Part shown: in pieces, positions 36,967-45,652 of the stretch
Numbering within the stretch: position 1 is the stretch's first letter
Layout of the letters: the number at the start of each line of letters is the position of its first letter
NCBI GenBank assembly: GCA_018823745.1
Contig: JAHJHR010000018.1
Location: forward strand, 310,001-374,000
Direction: 5' to 3'
DNA: 64,000 bases
From: Alphaproteobacteria bacterium
GTDB lineage: Bacteria; Pseudomonadota; Alphaproteobacteria; Oceanibaculales; Oceanibaculaceae
Translations under genes and position numbers: made by a program
Notes under the pieces: generated by a model
Database searches by the model: none
Seen by the model: only the letters and a program-made list of their open reading frames with translations
What the model was told of the DNA's origin: nothing

Positions 36967-38235
36967 TCACCAAAACCGCCGGTCGGGGGCGTAGGGGAGC
37001 AGGTCGAATTCCGTGCCGCGGCCGGCCACGAGATCGGCGACCAGGCGGCCGGTGAGCGGGCCGAGGGACAGGCCCATATGGCCATGGCCGAAGGCCAGCA
37101 CCGTATTGGCGTAGCGTGGCGAGCGGCCGATGACCGGCTTGGAATCCGGCGTCGAGGGGCGGAAGCCCAGCCATTCGCGTGTCACCTCCGCCTTCAGGCC
37201 GGGCAGGCTACGGTCGGCGATGGCCAGCATGCGGCGGATGCGGGTGAAATCCCCCGGCGCGTCGAGACCGGCCAGTTCCACACCGCTGGTCAGGCGCAAG
37301 CCATCCTGCATCGGCGCCAGCACAAAGGAATCATCGGCAATCAGGGTCGGCCGCCCGACGCTGGGCGCGCCCTCCGGCAGCTTCAGGTTCAGATGATAGC
37401 CGCGTTCGGTATCCAGCGGCACCGGCGCGCCAACCTGCCCCGCCAGCTGCTTCGACCAGGCCCCGGCCGCGATGACCAGGCGGTCCAGCGGATAGATGCC
37501 CAGATCGGTGATGACCTTCTCTGGCCCGTTCGGCCCGATCTCCAGCCGGCGCACGGTTTCCGCACGGATCACGCCGCCATTCTGCCGGAAATACTCCGCA
37601 TAGGCGGTGATCAGCCGGTGCGGCGAGGAGACAAAGCCAGCATCCGGCTGGAAGATGCCGTGCGGGAAACGGCGCGCCAGATGCGGTTCCAGCTGGCCGA
37701 TCTCGTCGCCATCCAGCACCTGGAAATTCACGTTGCAGGCGCTCATCAGCTCGCGGTCGAAGGCGGTGCCGGCGAAACCGGCCTCGCTGCCATAGAGCTT
37801 CAGCCAGCCGACCCGGCGGATGATGCCCTCCGCACCGGTCAGCTTCACCAGATCGTCATGCGCGTCATAGGCACGGCTGACCAGCGGATACAGCTCGCGC
37901 GAAATCTGCCGCACCCGGTCCGGTGATCCGGCACGCAGGAAATTCACCAGCCAGGGCGCCAGACGGGGCAGATGACGCCAGCGCAGGGCGAACGGCCCCG
38001 CCGGGTCCATCAGCATCCCGGGCACCTTCTTCCACAGGCCCGGCATGGCGGTCGGCGTCACCCCGCCGGTGGCAATAACCCCGGCATTGCCGAAGGAAGT
38101 CGCGGTCCCCGGCGGCTTCGGGTCGATGATGGTGACACGATGGCCATCGCGCTGCAGATGCAGGGCGGCGCTCATGCCGACGATACCGGCGCCGATGACA
38201 ATGACGTCGAGAGGAGCAGAGAGGCGTTCTGACAT
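36967..38235 (-). CDS. DadA-like FAD-dependent D-amino acid dehydrogenase/oxidase
   Basis: 422-residue DAO-fold flavoprotein. The FAD-binding motif is VIVIGAGIVGMSAALHLQRDG near the N-terminus, the substrate domain has GFVSSPHRL, and the C-terminus carries EWLGFRPSTPDSKPVIG and FGHGHMGLSLGPLTGRLV, both typical of DadA. It would oxidise D-amino acids to keto acids, feeding electrons to the respiratory chain at the membrane. Start is at 38235 (MSERLS); an ATG 12 bases upstream is also possible. Confidence 0.88.
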   Translation of the reverse strand: MSERLSAPLDVIVIGAGIVGMSAALHLQRDGHRVTIIDPKPPGTATSFGNAGVIATGGVTPTAMPGLWKKVPGMLMDPAGPFALRWRHLPRLAPWLVNFLRAGSPDRVRQISRELYPLVSRAYDAHDDLVKLTGAEGIIRRVGWLKLYGSEAGFAGTAFDRELMSACNVNFQVLDGDEIGQLEPHLARRFPHGIFQPDAGFVSSPHRLITAYAEYFRQNGGVIRAETVRRLEIGPNGPEKVITDLGIYPLDRLVIAAGAWSKQLAGQVGAPVPLDTERGYHLNLKLPEGAPSVGRPTLIADDSFVLAPMQDGLRLTSGVELAGLDAPGDFTRIRRMLAIADRSLPGLKAEVTREWLGFRPSTPDSKPVIGRSPRYANTVLAFGHGHMGLSLGPLTGRLVADLVAGRGTEFDLLPYAPDRRFW

Positions 38236-38333
38236 GAATATGGCCATTCCGAGAAATTTACGGCCATCACCTTATCAAGGCCGGGCGATCATGTTCTACT
38301 GTCCTCTTAAATCCCGCAAATATCGATAGAGCC

Positions 38334-39578
38334 TTGATTCAGACGGTCATCACACTGAGCGCCCTGCTGCTTTCCGTTGGCATTTTGCTGACCGGTAACG
38401 GCCTCCAGGGCACCCTTCTCGCCGTGCGCGGCAATCTCGAAGGGTTCTCCCCTTCCACAATCGGCCTGCTGATGTCCGGTTACTTCGCTGGCTTTATCAT
38501 CGGCTGCGTCATCGGACCGCGCATCATCCGCCGGGTCGGTCACATCCGCGCCTTTGCCGTGTTCGGCGCGGTCGCGGCGGCAATCGTGCTGCTGCATGCG
38601 CTGATCGTCGATCCCATCGTCTGGACCGTGCTGCGCGGCCTGAACGGCATCTGCCTGGCCGGGCTGTACATGATCATCGAAAGCTGGCTGAACGAGCGCA
38701 GCCCGAACGAGCTGCGCGGCTCCGTCATCTCGGTCTACCGAATTGTCGATCTGACGGCGACCACCAGCGGGCTGATGCTGCTGACCCTGGCCGATCCGAT
38801 GGGCTTCCCGCTGTTCTGTGTCGTCGCCATCCTGATCTGTCTTGGCCTCGTGCCGGTCAGCCTGACCCGCACCATCGCCCCGGCACCGATTGAGCAGGTC
38901 TCAATCCGTCTGGGCCGGCTGTACCGGCTGTCGCCGCTCGGCGTCGTCGGCTGCTTCGGCTTCGGGGCCGCCAGCGGCGCGTTCTGGGGCATGGGGCCGG
39001 TTTTCGCCCAGGAAGGCGGGCTGGCGCTCGACACCGTCGCCTATTTCATGGCCGCCGTGATGATCGGCGGGGCCATCGCGCAATGGCCTATCGGCTGGCT
39101 GTCGGACAAGTTCGACCGCCGCAGCGTGCTGACCGTGGTGCTGTTCCTGGCCAGCCTGGCCGGGCTGGGGCTGATGGCCGCCTTCGGCGCCTCGCCCACC
39201 GTGATCCTGGCGGCCTCGGCGCTGTTCGGCGCGATGATGATTCCGATCTATTCACTCTGTATCTCGCATGCGAATGACTACATGGAGCCCAGCGATTTCG
39301 TCGAATGCTCCTCCGGCCTGCTGATGATCAACGGCATCGGCGCGGTGATCGGCCCCTTGCTGGGATCGGCGCTGATGGAGGCGATGGGCACACGCTATCT
39401 GTTCCTGTTTACCGCCCTGGTGCATGCCAGCGTCGGCGTGTTCGCGCTGTACAGGATGACCAGGCGTCCCGCCAAGCCGCTGGAGGAACAGGGCGATTTC
39501 GTCGTGGTGCCCCGCACCACGCCGGGGGTCTTTGCCATCGACCCCCGGTCGCAGGAGGACCAGAAACCGGCGGAATAG
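38334..39578 (+). CDS. MFS transporter (YcaD-like)
   Basis: 414-residue twelve-helix transporter. Family hints: ESWLNERSPNELRGSVISVYR, GFGAASGAFWGMGPVF and WPIGWLSDKFDRRSVL between TM8 and TM9. The start codon is TTG at 38334; no ATG in frame precedes the first helix. Transcribed divergently from the DadA-like gene (98-base gap), so the two may act on related amino compounds. Substrate unknown. Confidence 0.85.
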   Translation: MIQTVITLSALLLSVGILLTGNGLQGTLLAVRGNLEGFSPSTIGLLMSGYFAGFIIGCVIGPRIIRRVGHIRAFAVFGAVAAAIVLLHALIVDPIVWTVLRGLNGICLAGLYMIIESWLNERSPNELRGSVISVYRIVDLTATTSGLMLLTLADPMGFPLFCVVAILICLGLVPVSLTRTIAPAPIEQVSIRLGRLYRLSPLGVVGCFGFGAASGAFWGMGPVFAQEGGLALDTVAYFMAAVMIGGAIAQWPIGWLSDKFDRRSVLTVVLFLASLAGLGLMAAFGASPTVILAASALFGAMMIPIYSLCISHANDYMEPSDFVECSSGLLMINGIGAVIGPLLGSALMEAMGTRYLFLFTALVHASVGVFALYRMTRRPAKPLEEQGDFVVVPRTTPGVFAIDPRSQEDQKPAE

Positions 39579-39656
39579 CCTCACTGCGTCTGGACCGGCC
39601 GGTGCTTTCGGTGCAGAAAGGCTGACCTTTATCCTGCGCCTTTCACCGGAACACCG

Positions 39657-40895
39657 ATGAGCGATACCGGCCTGATCCTGACGATCTTCGTGCTGACCTA
39701 TATCGGCATGGCGCTGGGGCGGTTTCCCGGGCTGCGCATCGACCGCACCGGCATCGCCCTGCTGGGTGCCATCGTGCTGGTGGTCAGCGATGCGGTGCCG
39801 CCCGCCACGGTGATCGACGCCATCGACTTCCCGACGCTGTTCATCCTGTTCGGGCTGATGATCCTGTCGGCGCAGTTCGATGCCAGCGGATTCTACGACT
39901 GGTGCTCGCTGAGGATCGCGGCGCTGGGGAAATCGCCGGTGATGCTGCTGGCGGTCACCATCGGCGCTGCCGGCATGCTGTCAGCGGTACTGGCGAATGA
40001 CGTCGTCGTCTTCGCCATGACGCCGCTGCTCTGCATCGGCCTTCAGGCGCGCGGTCTGGACCCCCGGCCCTATCTGATCGGCCTGGCCGGCGGGGCGAAT
40101 GCCGGATCGGCGGCGACCATGATCGGCAATCCGCAGAACATCCTGATTGCCCAGCTCGGCGATCTGGATTTCTGGGCCTTCCTGGCGGCTTGCGGCGTGC
40201 CGGCGCTGATCGGCCTCGCCGCCTGTTTCGGCACGGTCTGGCTGGTCTGGCGTGACCGGCTGGAGTCAGAAGCGGGTGCGCGCATCGCCCTGCCGGCAGT
40301 CGCTTTGGACCGCAGCCATCTGGTCAAGGCGCTGGTCGGGACACTCGCACTGCTGATCCTCTTCGCCTCGCCTTTGCCCCATGCCATGGGCGTGCTGATC
40401 ATCGCCGGCGGGCTGCTGGTCAGCCGCCGTGTCGCGACGCGGCAGATGCTGGACAAGGTGGACTGGCCGCTGCTGGTGCTGTTCGCCGGGCTGTTCGTGG
40501 TGACGGCGGCGCTGTCGGCCACCGGCCTGCCGGGCGAGGCCGTGGCGATGCTGTCCGGCGCGGGGCTGTCGCCCGACCGGCTGGCGGTGCTGGCCCCGGT
40601 GGCGCTGATCGGCAGCAATACCATCGGCAATGTGCCGGCGGTCATCCTGCTGCTGGCGGTCTGGCCGGAGCTGTCCGCCGAGACGCTGTATGGCCTCGCC
40701 ATCTTGTCGACCCTGGCCGGCAATCTGCTGATCATCGGCAGCCTGGCCAACATCATCGTCGTGGAGCGGGCGAAGAGCGTTGGCATTACGCTGGGCTTTG
40801 CCGAGCATGCGCGCTGCGGCATTCCGATGACGCTGGTATCGCTGGCAGGGGCTGTGGCGTGGCTCTGGCTGACCGGACTGATGCCGCTCAGCTGA
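39657..40895 (+). CDS. ArsB/NhaD-superfamily (SLC13/CitMHS-like) permease
   Basis: 412 residues with about eleven helices. The ion transporter superfamily repeats are seen as VLANDVVVFAMTPLL with GSAATMIGNPQNILIAQ and, in the second half, IGSNTIGNVPAVILLL with GNLLIIGSLANIIVVE. Members exchange sodium or protons for anions such as arsenite, dicarboxylates or phosphate-like solutes. No ars genes are near, so substrate is open. Its 3' end overlaps the convergent dehalogenase gene by 8 bases. Confidence 0.85.
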   Translation: MSDTGLILTIFVLTYIGMALGRFPGLRIDRTGIALLGAIVLVVSDAVPPATVIDAIDFPTLFILFGLMILSAQFDASGFYDWCSLRIAALGKSPVMLLAVTIGAAGMLSAVLANDVVVFAMTPLLCIGLQARGLDPRPYLIGLAGGANAGSAATMIGNPQNILIAQLGDLDFWAFLAACGVPALIGLAACFGTVWLVWRDRLESEAGARIALPAVALDRSHLVKALVGTLALLILFASPLPHAMGVLIIAGGLLVSRRVATRQMLDKVDWPLLVLFAGLFVVTAALSATGLPGEAVAMLSGAGLSPDRLAVLAPVALIGSNTIGNVPAVILLLAVWPELSAETLYGLAILSTLAGNLLIIGSLANIIVVERAKSVGITLGFAEHARCGIPMTLVSLAGAVAWLWLTGLMPLS

Positions 40896-41553
40896 CCAGC
40901 GTGACCAGATCCGTCAGATACCGGATGCTGTGCGCCGGGGTTGCGCCCAATTCCTCGGCCTGTCCGGCGCTGCGCTGAATCCACGCCGTCTCGAAGCCGT
41001 AATAGGTGGCGCCGGCAACATCGAAGCCGTTCGAGGAAACGAACAGGATATCGGCGGCCGGCAGGGCCAGCGTCTCGGTGACGATGTCATAGGCCTTGTG
41101 ATGCGGCTTGAAGACACGCACCGGATCGACGCTGATCACCGCCTCCAGCAGCGTGTCGAGACCGGCATGGCGCACCACGGCGTCCAGCATCGCCGGGCTG
41201 CCATTCGAGGAAATGGCGAGGCGCAGGCCGCTTTGCTTCAGGGCGGTCAGCGCCTCAATGGCCTCGACATGCGGATCAAGCTTCAGATATTGCGCCATCA
41301 GCCGCTCGACATCGGCCGGGCGCGGCTTGATTCCCTGATTCTTCAGCGCATAGATCAGGCCCGAGCGGGTAATCGCCCAGAAATCCTCATAGCGCTCCAT
41401 GAGCGCGCGCAGCCATGTGTACTCCAGCTGCTTCTGGCGCCAGAGAATGGAGATCGCCCCCGCCCTGCCGGGATAGATTTCCTCCAGCAGGGCACGCACC
41501 GAATGCACATCAAACAGCGTGCCATAGGCGTCGAAGGCAATGGCTCTGATCAT
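40888..41553 (-). CDS. haloacid dehalogenase type II
   Basis: 221-residue HAD protein. Nucleophile Asp8 is in FDAYGTLFDV, followed by the Arg-containing cap, SSNGSPAML (motif II), KPHHKAYD (motif III Lys) and FVSSNGFDVAGATYYGF, which is characteristic of L-2-haloacid dehalogenases. It would hydrolyse L-2-haloalkanoates to D-2-hydroxy acids. Start lies 4 bases after a 42-residue membrane peptide gene, probably in the same transcript. Confidence 0.88.
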   Translation of the reverse strand: MIRAIAFDAYGTLFDVHSVRALLEEIYPGRAGAISILWRQKQLEYTWLRALMERYEDFWAITRSGLIYALKNQGIKPRPADVERLMAQYLKLDPHVEAIEALTALKQSGLRLAISSNGSPAMLDAVVRHAGLDTLLEAVISVDPVRVFKPHHKAYDIVTETLALPAADILFVSSNGFDVAGATYYGFETAWIQRSAGQAEELGATPAHSIRYLTDLVTLVS

Positions 41554-41557
41554 CTGA

Positions 41558-41686
41558 TCAGAGCCGGACAGAGCCCTTATGCGACTGATACACGTCAGCC
41601 GTGGATTTCGGGATATTGGTCAGGATCACACCAGCACCGACGGCAATCACCAGCATGGCAATGATGCTGCAGAGAAATGCTTTCAT
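41558..41686 (-). CDS. 42-residue small membrane protein
   Basis: A short gene with a near-perfect ribosome site (GGGGGAGG, 5 bases before ATG at 41684-41686). The product starts MKAFLCSIIAMLVIAVGAGV and ends KGSVRL. Residues 4-23 are a single hydrophobic helix, followed by a short hydrophilic tail (NIPKSTADVYQSH). It could be a membrane-anchored micro-protein or a signal-anchored peptide. Its stop precedes the dehalogenase start by 4 bases. Function unknown; not recognised. Confidence 0.7.
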   Translation of the reverse strand: MKAFLCSIIAMLVIAVGAGVILTNIPKSTADVYQSHKGSVRL

Positions 41687-41762
41687 TTTATCCTCCCCCA
41701 AGGCGACAGGGGACGCCTGCCCCTTCGCGTGATTATAGCCACTATTCAGGCCCGCGTCAGGG

Positions 41763-43088
41763 CTACTGCGTCACCACCTTCAAATATTCGATCAGCGCCT
41801 CGCGGTCTTCCGGGCTGACCAGCTTCTGCAGCGGCATCTTGCTGCCGGGCGTGACCACATCCGGGCCGCGTGTGAACAGATCCCCTACGGTTTCCGCCGT
41901 CCAGACGATGTCGCCCTTGCGCAGCGCCGGCGAATAGGGATAGCCATCGACGCTGCCCATGCGACGGCCGAAAATATTATGTAGCGTCGGCCCCGCACGA
42001 TTGCCGCCATCGGGCGTCACCGTATGGCACGGCCCGCAGCGCCGGAACAGCGCCGCCCCGCGCTCCAGCTCCGCGGTGGTCAGCGCAACGGCCGGGGCCG
42101 CAGGCGCAGCCGCCGCCACTGGCGTTGCGTCCCGGACTTCCTGGCCGGTGCCGATATCCCAGAGCCGGACCAGCCCGTCATTGCCGCCAGCCAGCAGCCG
42201 CGCGCCATCGCCGGAAAAGGCGACCGACCAGACCGCCCCGCCCCGCACGCCCTGCGGCGGGCCGAAGATTTGCGGCTTGTCCTCCGGGCGGCGCCACAGG
42301 CGGATCGTGCCGTCGATTCCGGATGAGGCAAAGCCGGGTCCCCGGGGCGCGCGGGCAAGGCTCAGGACCGGCCCTTTATGGCCGAGCAGGGCCTGTATTT
42401 CCGTGCCCTTCTCGACATCCCAGAGGCGGATGCTTTCATCAGTGCCGCCGGAAATCAGCCGCGTGCCATCATGGCTGAACAGCACGGCATTGACGCCGAA
42501 ATCATGCCCGCGCAATTCGCGGATCTGCACGCCATCCGCCGCCCGCCAGACCCGGATCGTGGCATCATAGCCCGCCGTCGCCACCAGAAGCCCGTCGGGG
42601 GAGAAGGCAATGTCGTTGACACTGCCCTGATGCCCCTCGAATCGCCGGATTTCGCTGCCGGAGGCCATATCCCACAGCCGGGCCGTTCCATCCCAGGCGG
42701 CCGAGCCGACAATATCGCCCGAGGGCGACACATCCAGCGCCACGACGCGGCCCTGATGCCCGGTGAATTTGCGCAGGGGTTCCGCCCGGTCGGCCTGCCA
42801 CAGCAGGATATCGCCATCGTCGCTGGCACTGAGGGCCGTACCGTCGGGAAGCATCTGGACGGCGTTCACCGCCGCCTTATGGCCATGCAACGTGGCCAAA
42901 GCGCGGGTGTCTTTCATATCCCAGAACATCACCGCGTAATCAAAGCTGCCGCTGACCGCGCGGTTCTCGGCCGGGGCCATCGCCACCGCCTTGACCGGCC
43001 CGCCATGTCCGGCCAGCTGGGCCTGCACCGGCAGGCTTGCCCCGCATAGTACAGCCAGAGCCAAACCGACTGTCTGGCGCAGGGTCAT
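41763..43088 (-). CDS. WD40 propeller fused to class I cytochrome c
   Basis: 441-residue exported protein. A signal peptide (to about VQAQ, residue 24) is followed by seven WD40 repeats, e.g. FEGHQGSVNDIAFSPDG and TIRLW/RLWD endings, forming a complete propeller (about 25-330). A 20-residue Ala/Pro linker leads to a cytochrome c domain: heme site Cys351-Gly-Pro-Cys354-His355 and distal Met418 in GSKMPLQ. It is the last gene of the formate dehydrogenase operon, 4 bases after the preceding gene, so it may accept electrons or dock partners in the periplasm. Confidence 0.88.
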   Translation of the reverse strand: MTLRQTVGLALAVLCGASLPVQAQLAGHGGPVKAVAMAPAENRAVSGSFDYAVMFWDMKDTRALATLHGHKAAVNAVQMLPDGTALSASDDGDILLWQADRAEPLRKFTGHQGRVVALDVSPSGDIVGSAAWDGTARLWDMASGSEIRRFEGHQGSVNDIAFSPDGLLVATAGYDATIRVWRAADGVQIRELRGHDFGVNAVLFSHDGTRLISGGTDESIRLWDVEKGTEIQALLGHKGPVLSLARAPRGPGFASSGIDGTIRLWRRPEDKPQIFGPPQGVRGGAVWSVAFSGDGARLLAGGNDGLVRLWDIGTGQEVRDATPVAAAAPAAPAVALTTAELERGAALFRRCGPCHTVTPDGGNRAGPTLHNIFGRRMGSVDGYPYSPALRKGDIVWTAETVGDLFTRGPDVVTPGSKMPLQKLVSPEDREALIEYLKVVTQ

Positions 43089-43092
43089 GACA

Positions 43093-43488
43093 TCAGTTGC
43101 GGCTGCTGTTCCGGGTGGTCAGGCGGCGCATCTCCGCACCGCCATCATATTTCGCGCCGTGCGACTCGGCTCCTGACGTGGCGTAGCCCTGCGTCAGATG
43201 CGTGAAGGCAGGAAGCGGATCGCCGGTCATCGGGTCGACCAGCATCCGCACCACATGAAAGGCGTTGCTGCCCGCGCCCTCGCCGGCCTTGCGCATCATG
43301 GTGACGGCATAGACCACACGGTCGCCATCGCGCGCCGGCTTCACAGAGAGCACCTGGACCGGATAGGTCTCGGCGATCTTCTTGGCGATGGCATCCTGGC
43401 TGAGCGCCGCCTGGGCCGTGGCCGGCAGTGCCCCAACCGTCAGGCCAGCCACAAACACGCCGGCCATCGCCAGAGTCTTAAACCGCAT
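43093..43488 (-). CDS. exported PepSY-like small protein of the formate dehydrogenase locus
   Basis: 131-residue precursor with a Sec signal peptide (MRFKTLAMAGVFVAGLTVGA, cleavage near ATAQA). The mature part contains AIAKKIAETYPVQVLSVKP and FHVVRMLVDPMTGDPLP, resembling a single PepSY repeat, a periplasmic inhibitory or binding module. I do not recognise a named family with certainty. Located between fdhC and the WD40-cytochrome gene. Confidence 0.7.
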   Translation of the reverse strand: MRFKTLAMAGVFVAGLTVGALPATAQAALSQDAIAKKIAETYPVQVLSVKPARDGDRVVYAVTMMRKAGEGAGSNAFHVVRMLVDPMTGDPLPAFTHLTQGYATSGAESHGAKYDGGAEMRRLTTRNSSRN

Positions 43489-43523
43489 GAAACCTCTCCA
43501 CTCGTGCCGGAATTGTCTTGTGC

Positions 43524-44627
43524 TCAGTCATCGCCGGCCGGTGAGGCACGACCGCCCGAGAGGGCCGCCTCGCGCTCCTTGGCCTTCACCTCGTCCACCC
43601 AGAGGCTGTGATGCTCCTTCGCCCAGTTCTCGTCGACCATGCCGCTGCCCATGGCATCGAACGCGCCTTCCATGCCAATGGTGCCGATATAGATATGGGC
43701 GAAGATGATCACGATCAGCACCAGGCTGACGACAGCATGCCAAACCTGCGACAGCTGCATTTCCTGCATCGGCGTGACCGTTGCAGGCAGGCCGAGGCCG
43801 AAGATGTTCAGGAAGGCAAAGGTCTTGCCGAACAGGGCGAATTCAAAGGGAAACAGCAAAGCGACGCCCGATACGCTGACCGAGAGGCCGCCCAGGGCCA
43901 CGGCCCAGAACACGATCTTCTGGCCGGCATTGAACTTGCGGGCCGGCGGATGATTGCCCTTGCCGAACAGCCCGCCGCCCTTGGCGAACCAGTTCACGTC
44001 CAGGCGGTTGGGGATATTGTCCTTCACCCACAGCACGATGATCATCGCCAGGCCGACCATGAAGGCGAAGGCAATGTAGTTATGCATGTATTTGCCGGCG
44101 ACGGTGATGGCGGAGAATATCTCCGGCCCCAGCAGCGGCAGCAGCACATAGCGGCCATAGAGAATGTTCAGCCCGGTCAGCGCCAGAACGATGAAGCTGG
44201 CGGCTGTCAGCCAATGGGCAAAGCGCTCGACACCGTTGAAACGCTCGATCCGGCGCGGGCTGGGGCCATGCTCAATGCGCACGCGCCCCCGGATCACGAA
44301 GAACAGCGCCAGCAGGCCGATCATCCCGATCATGCCCCACACACCCCAGTTCGACAGCGGCCCGTTGCGGAAGGCGCGCCAGTTCTCGCCCTCGGACTGG
44401 ACCAGCACGCCGGCCTGCTTGTTCGGAATGGAGACATAGCCGCGCTCGCCATTGCGGATCGCGCGCCAGACATCGGATTTGCCGACATCGCCCGCCGGTG
44501 CCGCCTGCTGCGCCATCGCTGCGCCGCCAAGGCCCGTCAGGCGTTCCGCGACCGGTGCACCGCCCAGTAGCAGCACGGCCAAGGCCAGAAGTGCAACTGT
44601 GCGCGAGAATAGCTGAATCACTGTCAT
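43524..44627 (-). CDS. formate dehydrogenase gamma subunit, cytochrome b556
   Basis: 367-residue membrane subunit. An N-terminal signal-like helix and a further helix (WGMIGMIGLLALFFVI) precede a four-helix cytochrome b domain. Heme histidines are in RFAHWLTAASFIV, GKYMHNYIAF, and VWHAVVSLVLIVIIFAHIYIG. It anchors the alpha-beta dimer on the periplasmic face and passes electrons from formate to quinone. The N-terminal extra segment of about 130 residues is usual for the FdnI/FdoI-like alphaproteobacterial type (often called fdhC or fdoI). Confidence 0.9.
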   Translation of the reverse strand: MTVIQLFSRTVALLALAVLLLGGAPVAERLTGLGGAAMAQQAAPAGDVGKSDVWRAIRNGERGYVSIPNKQAGVLVQSEGENWRAFRNGPLSNWGVWGMIGMIGLLALFFVIRGRVRIEHGPSPRRIERFNGVERFAHWLTAASFIVLALTGLNILYGRYVLLPLLGPEIFSAITVAGKYMHNYIAFAFMVGLAMIIVLWVKDNIPNRLDVNWFAKGGGLFGKGNHPPARKFNAGQKIVFWAVALGGLSVSVSGVALLFPFEFALFGKTFAFLNIFGLGLPATVTPMQEMQLSQVWHAVVSLVLIVIIFAHIYIGTIGMEGAFDAMGSGMVDENWAKEHHSLWVDEVKAKEREAALSGGRASPAGDD

Positions 44628-44645
44628 GATCTCCGCTCCCCTACC

Positions 44646-44885
44646 CTAAACGCCCTGTTTCTCGGCGCGCTTCGCCAATGCCTCGACCGCTGAGGGGCTG
44701 AGCTTGTCATCCACCTTCTTGCCGATGTAATGACCCTTGTCGAACAGCAGCGTGCGCCCCTGCTCCTCCTCGCGGCAGCCCTGCAACAGGCTTCCGGCCA
44801 GCACCAGCAGCCCCAGGGCAAACAGCGTGCCATGGCGGCGGGCGGGTCGCGCCCCGGTTCCCTCGATATGATGATGCGGCGACAT
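44646..44885 (-). CDS. small lipoprotein of the formate dehydrogenase operon
   Basis: 79-residue protein between fdhB and fdhC. It starts MSPHHHIEGTG, then has a hydrophobic segment and the lipobox-like LLQGC, so it should be lipidated at that Cys. The mature part is about 45 residues and charged (LLFDKGHYIGKKVDDKLS). AGGGGAAC is upstream of the ATG at 44883-44885. It is too short for a confident family assignment. An accessory or assembly role for the periplasmic enzyme is likely by position. Confidence 0.75.
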   Translation of the reverse strand: MSPHHHIEGTGARPARRHGTLFALGLLVLAGSLLQGCREEEQGRTLLFDKGHYIGKKVDDKLSPSAVEALAKRAEKQGV

Positions 44886-45030
44886 GGCTGTGTTCCCCTG
44901 CGCTCGGACCGGCCTGACGGCAAGTCCCGTTCCCTCGACATTTATTCCCCGGCCATAAGACAGATGAGGCGACCGGGGAGCGGCCAAAGCCGCCCCCCTT
45001 AACGCTTTACTGCCGTCGGCACCGTCAGCC

Positions 45031-45630
45031 TCAGCCGCCGGCCTTTGCCTCATAGGCCGTGCCCCAGCCCCAGGCGCCGGAGCCGAAGCCGCGGGCGACC
45101 ACGCGCTCGCGGTAGATGTCGGAAACGACATCGCCGTCACCGGCCAGCAGCGCCTTGGTCGAGCACATCTCGGCGCAGAGCGGCAGCTTGCCTTCGGCGA
45201 TACGGTTGCGGCCGTATTTGCGGAATTCCGCCTCGGAATTCGCGGCTTCTTCCGGGCCACCGGCGCAGAAGGTGCACTTGTCCATCTTGCCGCGGGTGCC
45301 GAAATTGCCGGCCTGCGGGTACTGCGGCGCGCCGAACGGGCAGGCATAGAAGCAGTAACCGCAACCGATGCAGGTTTCCTTGTTGTGCAGCACGATGCCT
45401 TCGGCCGTCTGCACGAAGCAGTCGACCGGGCACACCGCCATGCAGGGCGCATCCGAGCAATGCATGCAGGCAACGGAGATCGACTTCTCCCCCGGCCGGC
45501 CGTCATTGATCGTCACCACCCGGCGGCGATTGATGCCCCAGGGCACCTCGTGCTCGTTCTTGCAGGCTGTAACGCAGGCGTTGCACTCGATGCAGCGCTC
45601 GGCGTCGCAAAGAAATTTCATGCGGGCCAT
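45031..45630 (-). CDS. formate dehydrogenase beta subunit, 4Fe-4S ferredoxin type
   Basis: 199-residue electron-transfer subunit. Cys motifs for four clusters: CIECNACVTACKNEH, CMHCSDAPCMAVCP, CIGCGYCFYACPFG and MDKCTFC, with partner Cys near MCSTKALL. It links the molybdopterin subunit and the cytochrome b subunit. It has no C-terminal membrane tail, unlike E. coli FdnH. 22 bases after fdhA. Confidence 0.93.
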   Translation of the reverse strand: MARMKFLCDAERCIECNACVTACKNEHEVPWGINRRRVVTINDGRPGEKSISVACMHCSDAPCMAVCPVDCFVQTAEGIVLHNKETCIGCGYCFYACPFGAPQYPQAGNFGTRGKMDKCTFCAGGPEEAANSEAEFRKYGRNRIAEGKLPLCAEMCSTKALLAGDGDVVSDIYRERVVARGFGSGAWGWGTAYEAKAGG

Positions 45631-45652
45631 ATCTAACGTCTCCCCTGTCTTC

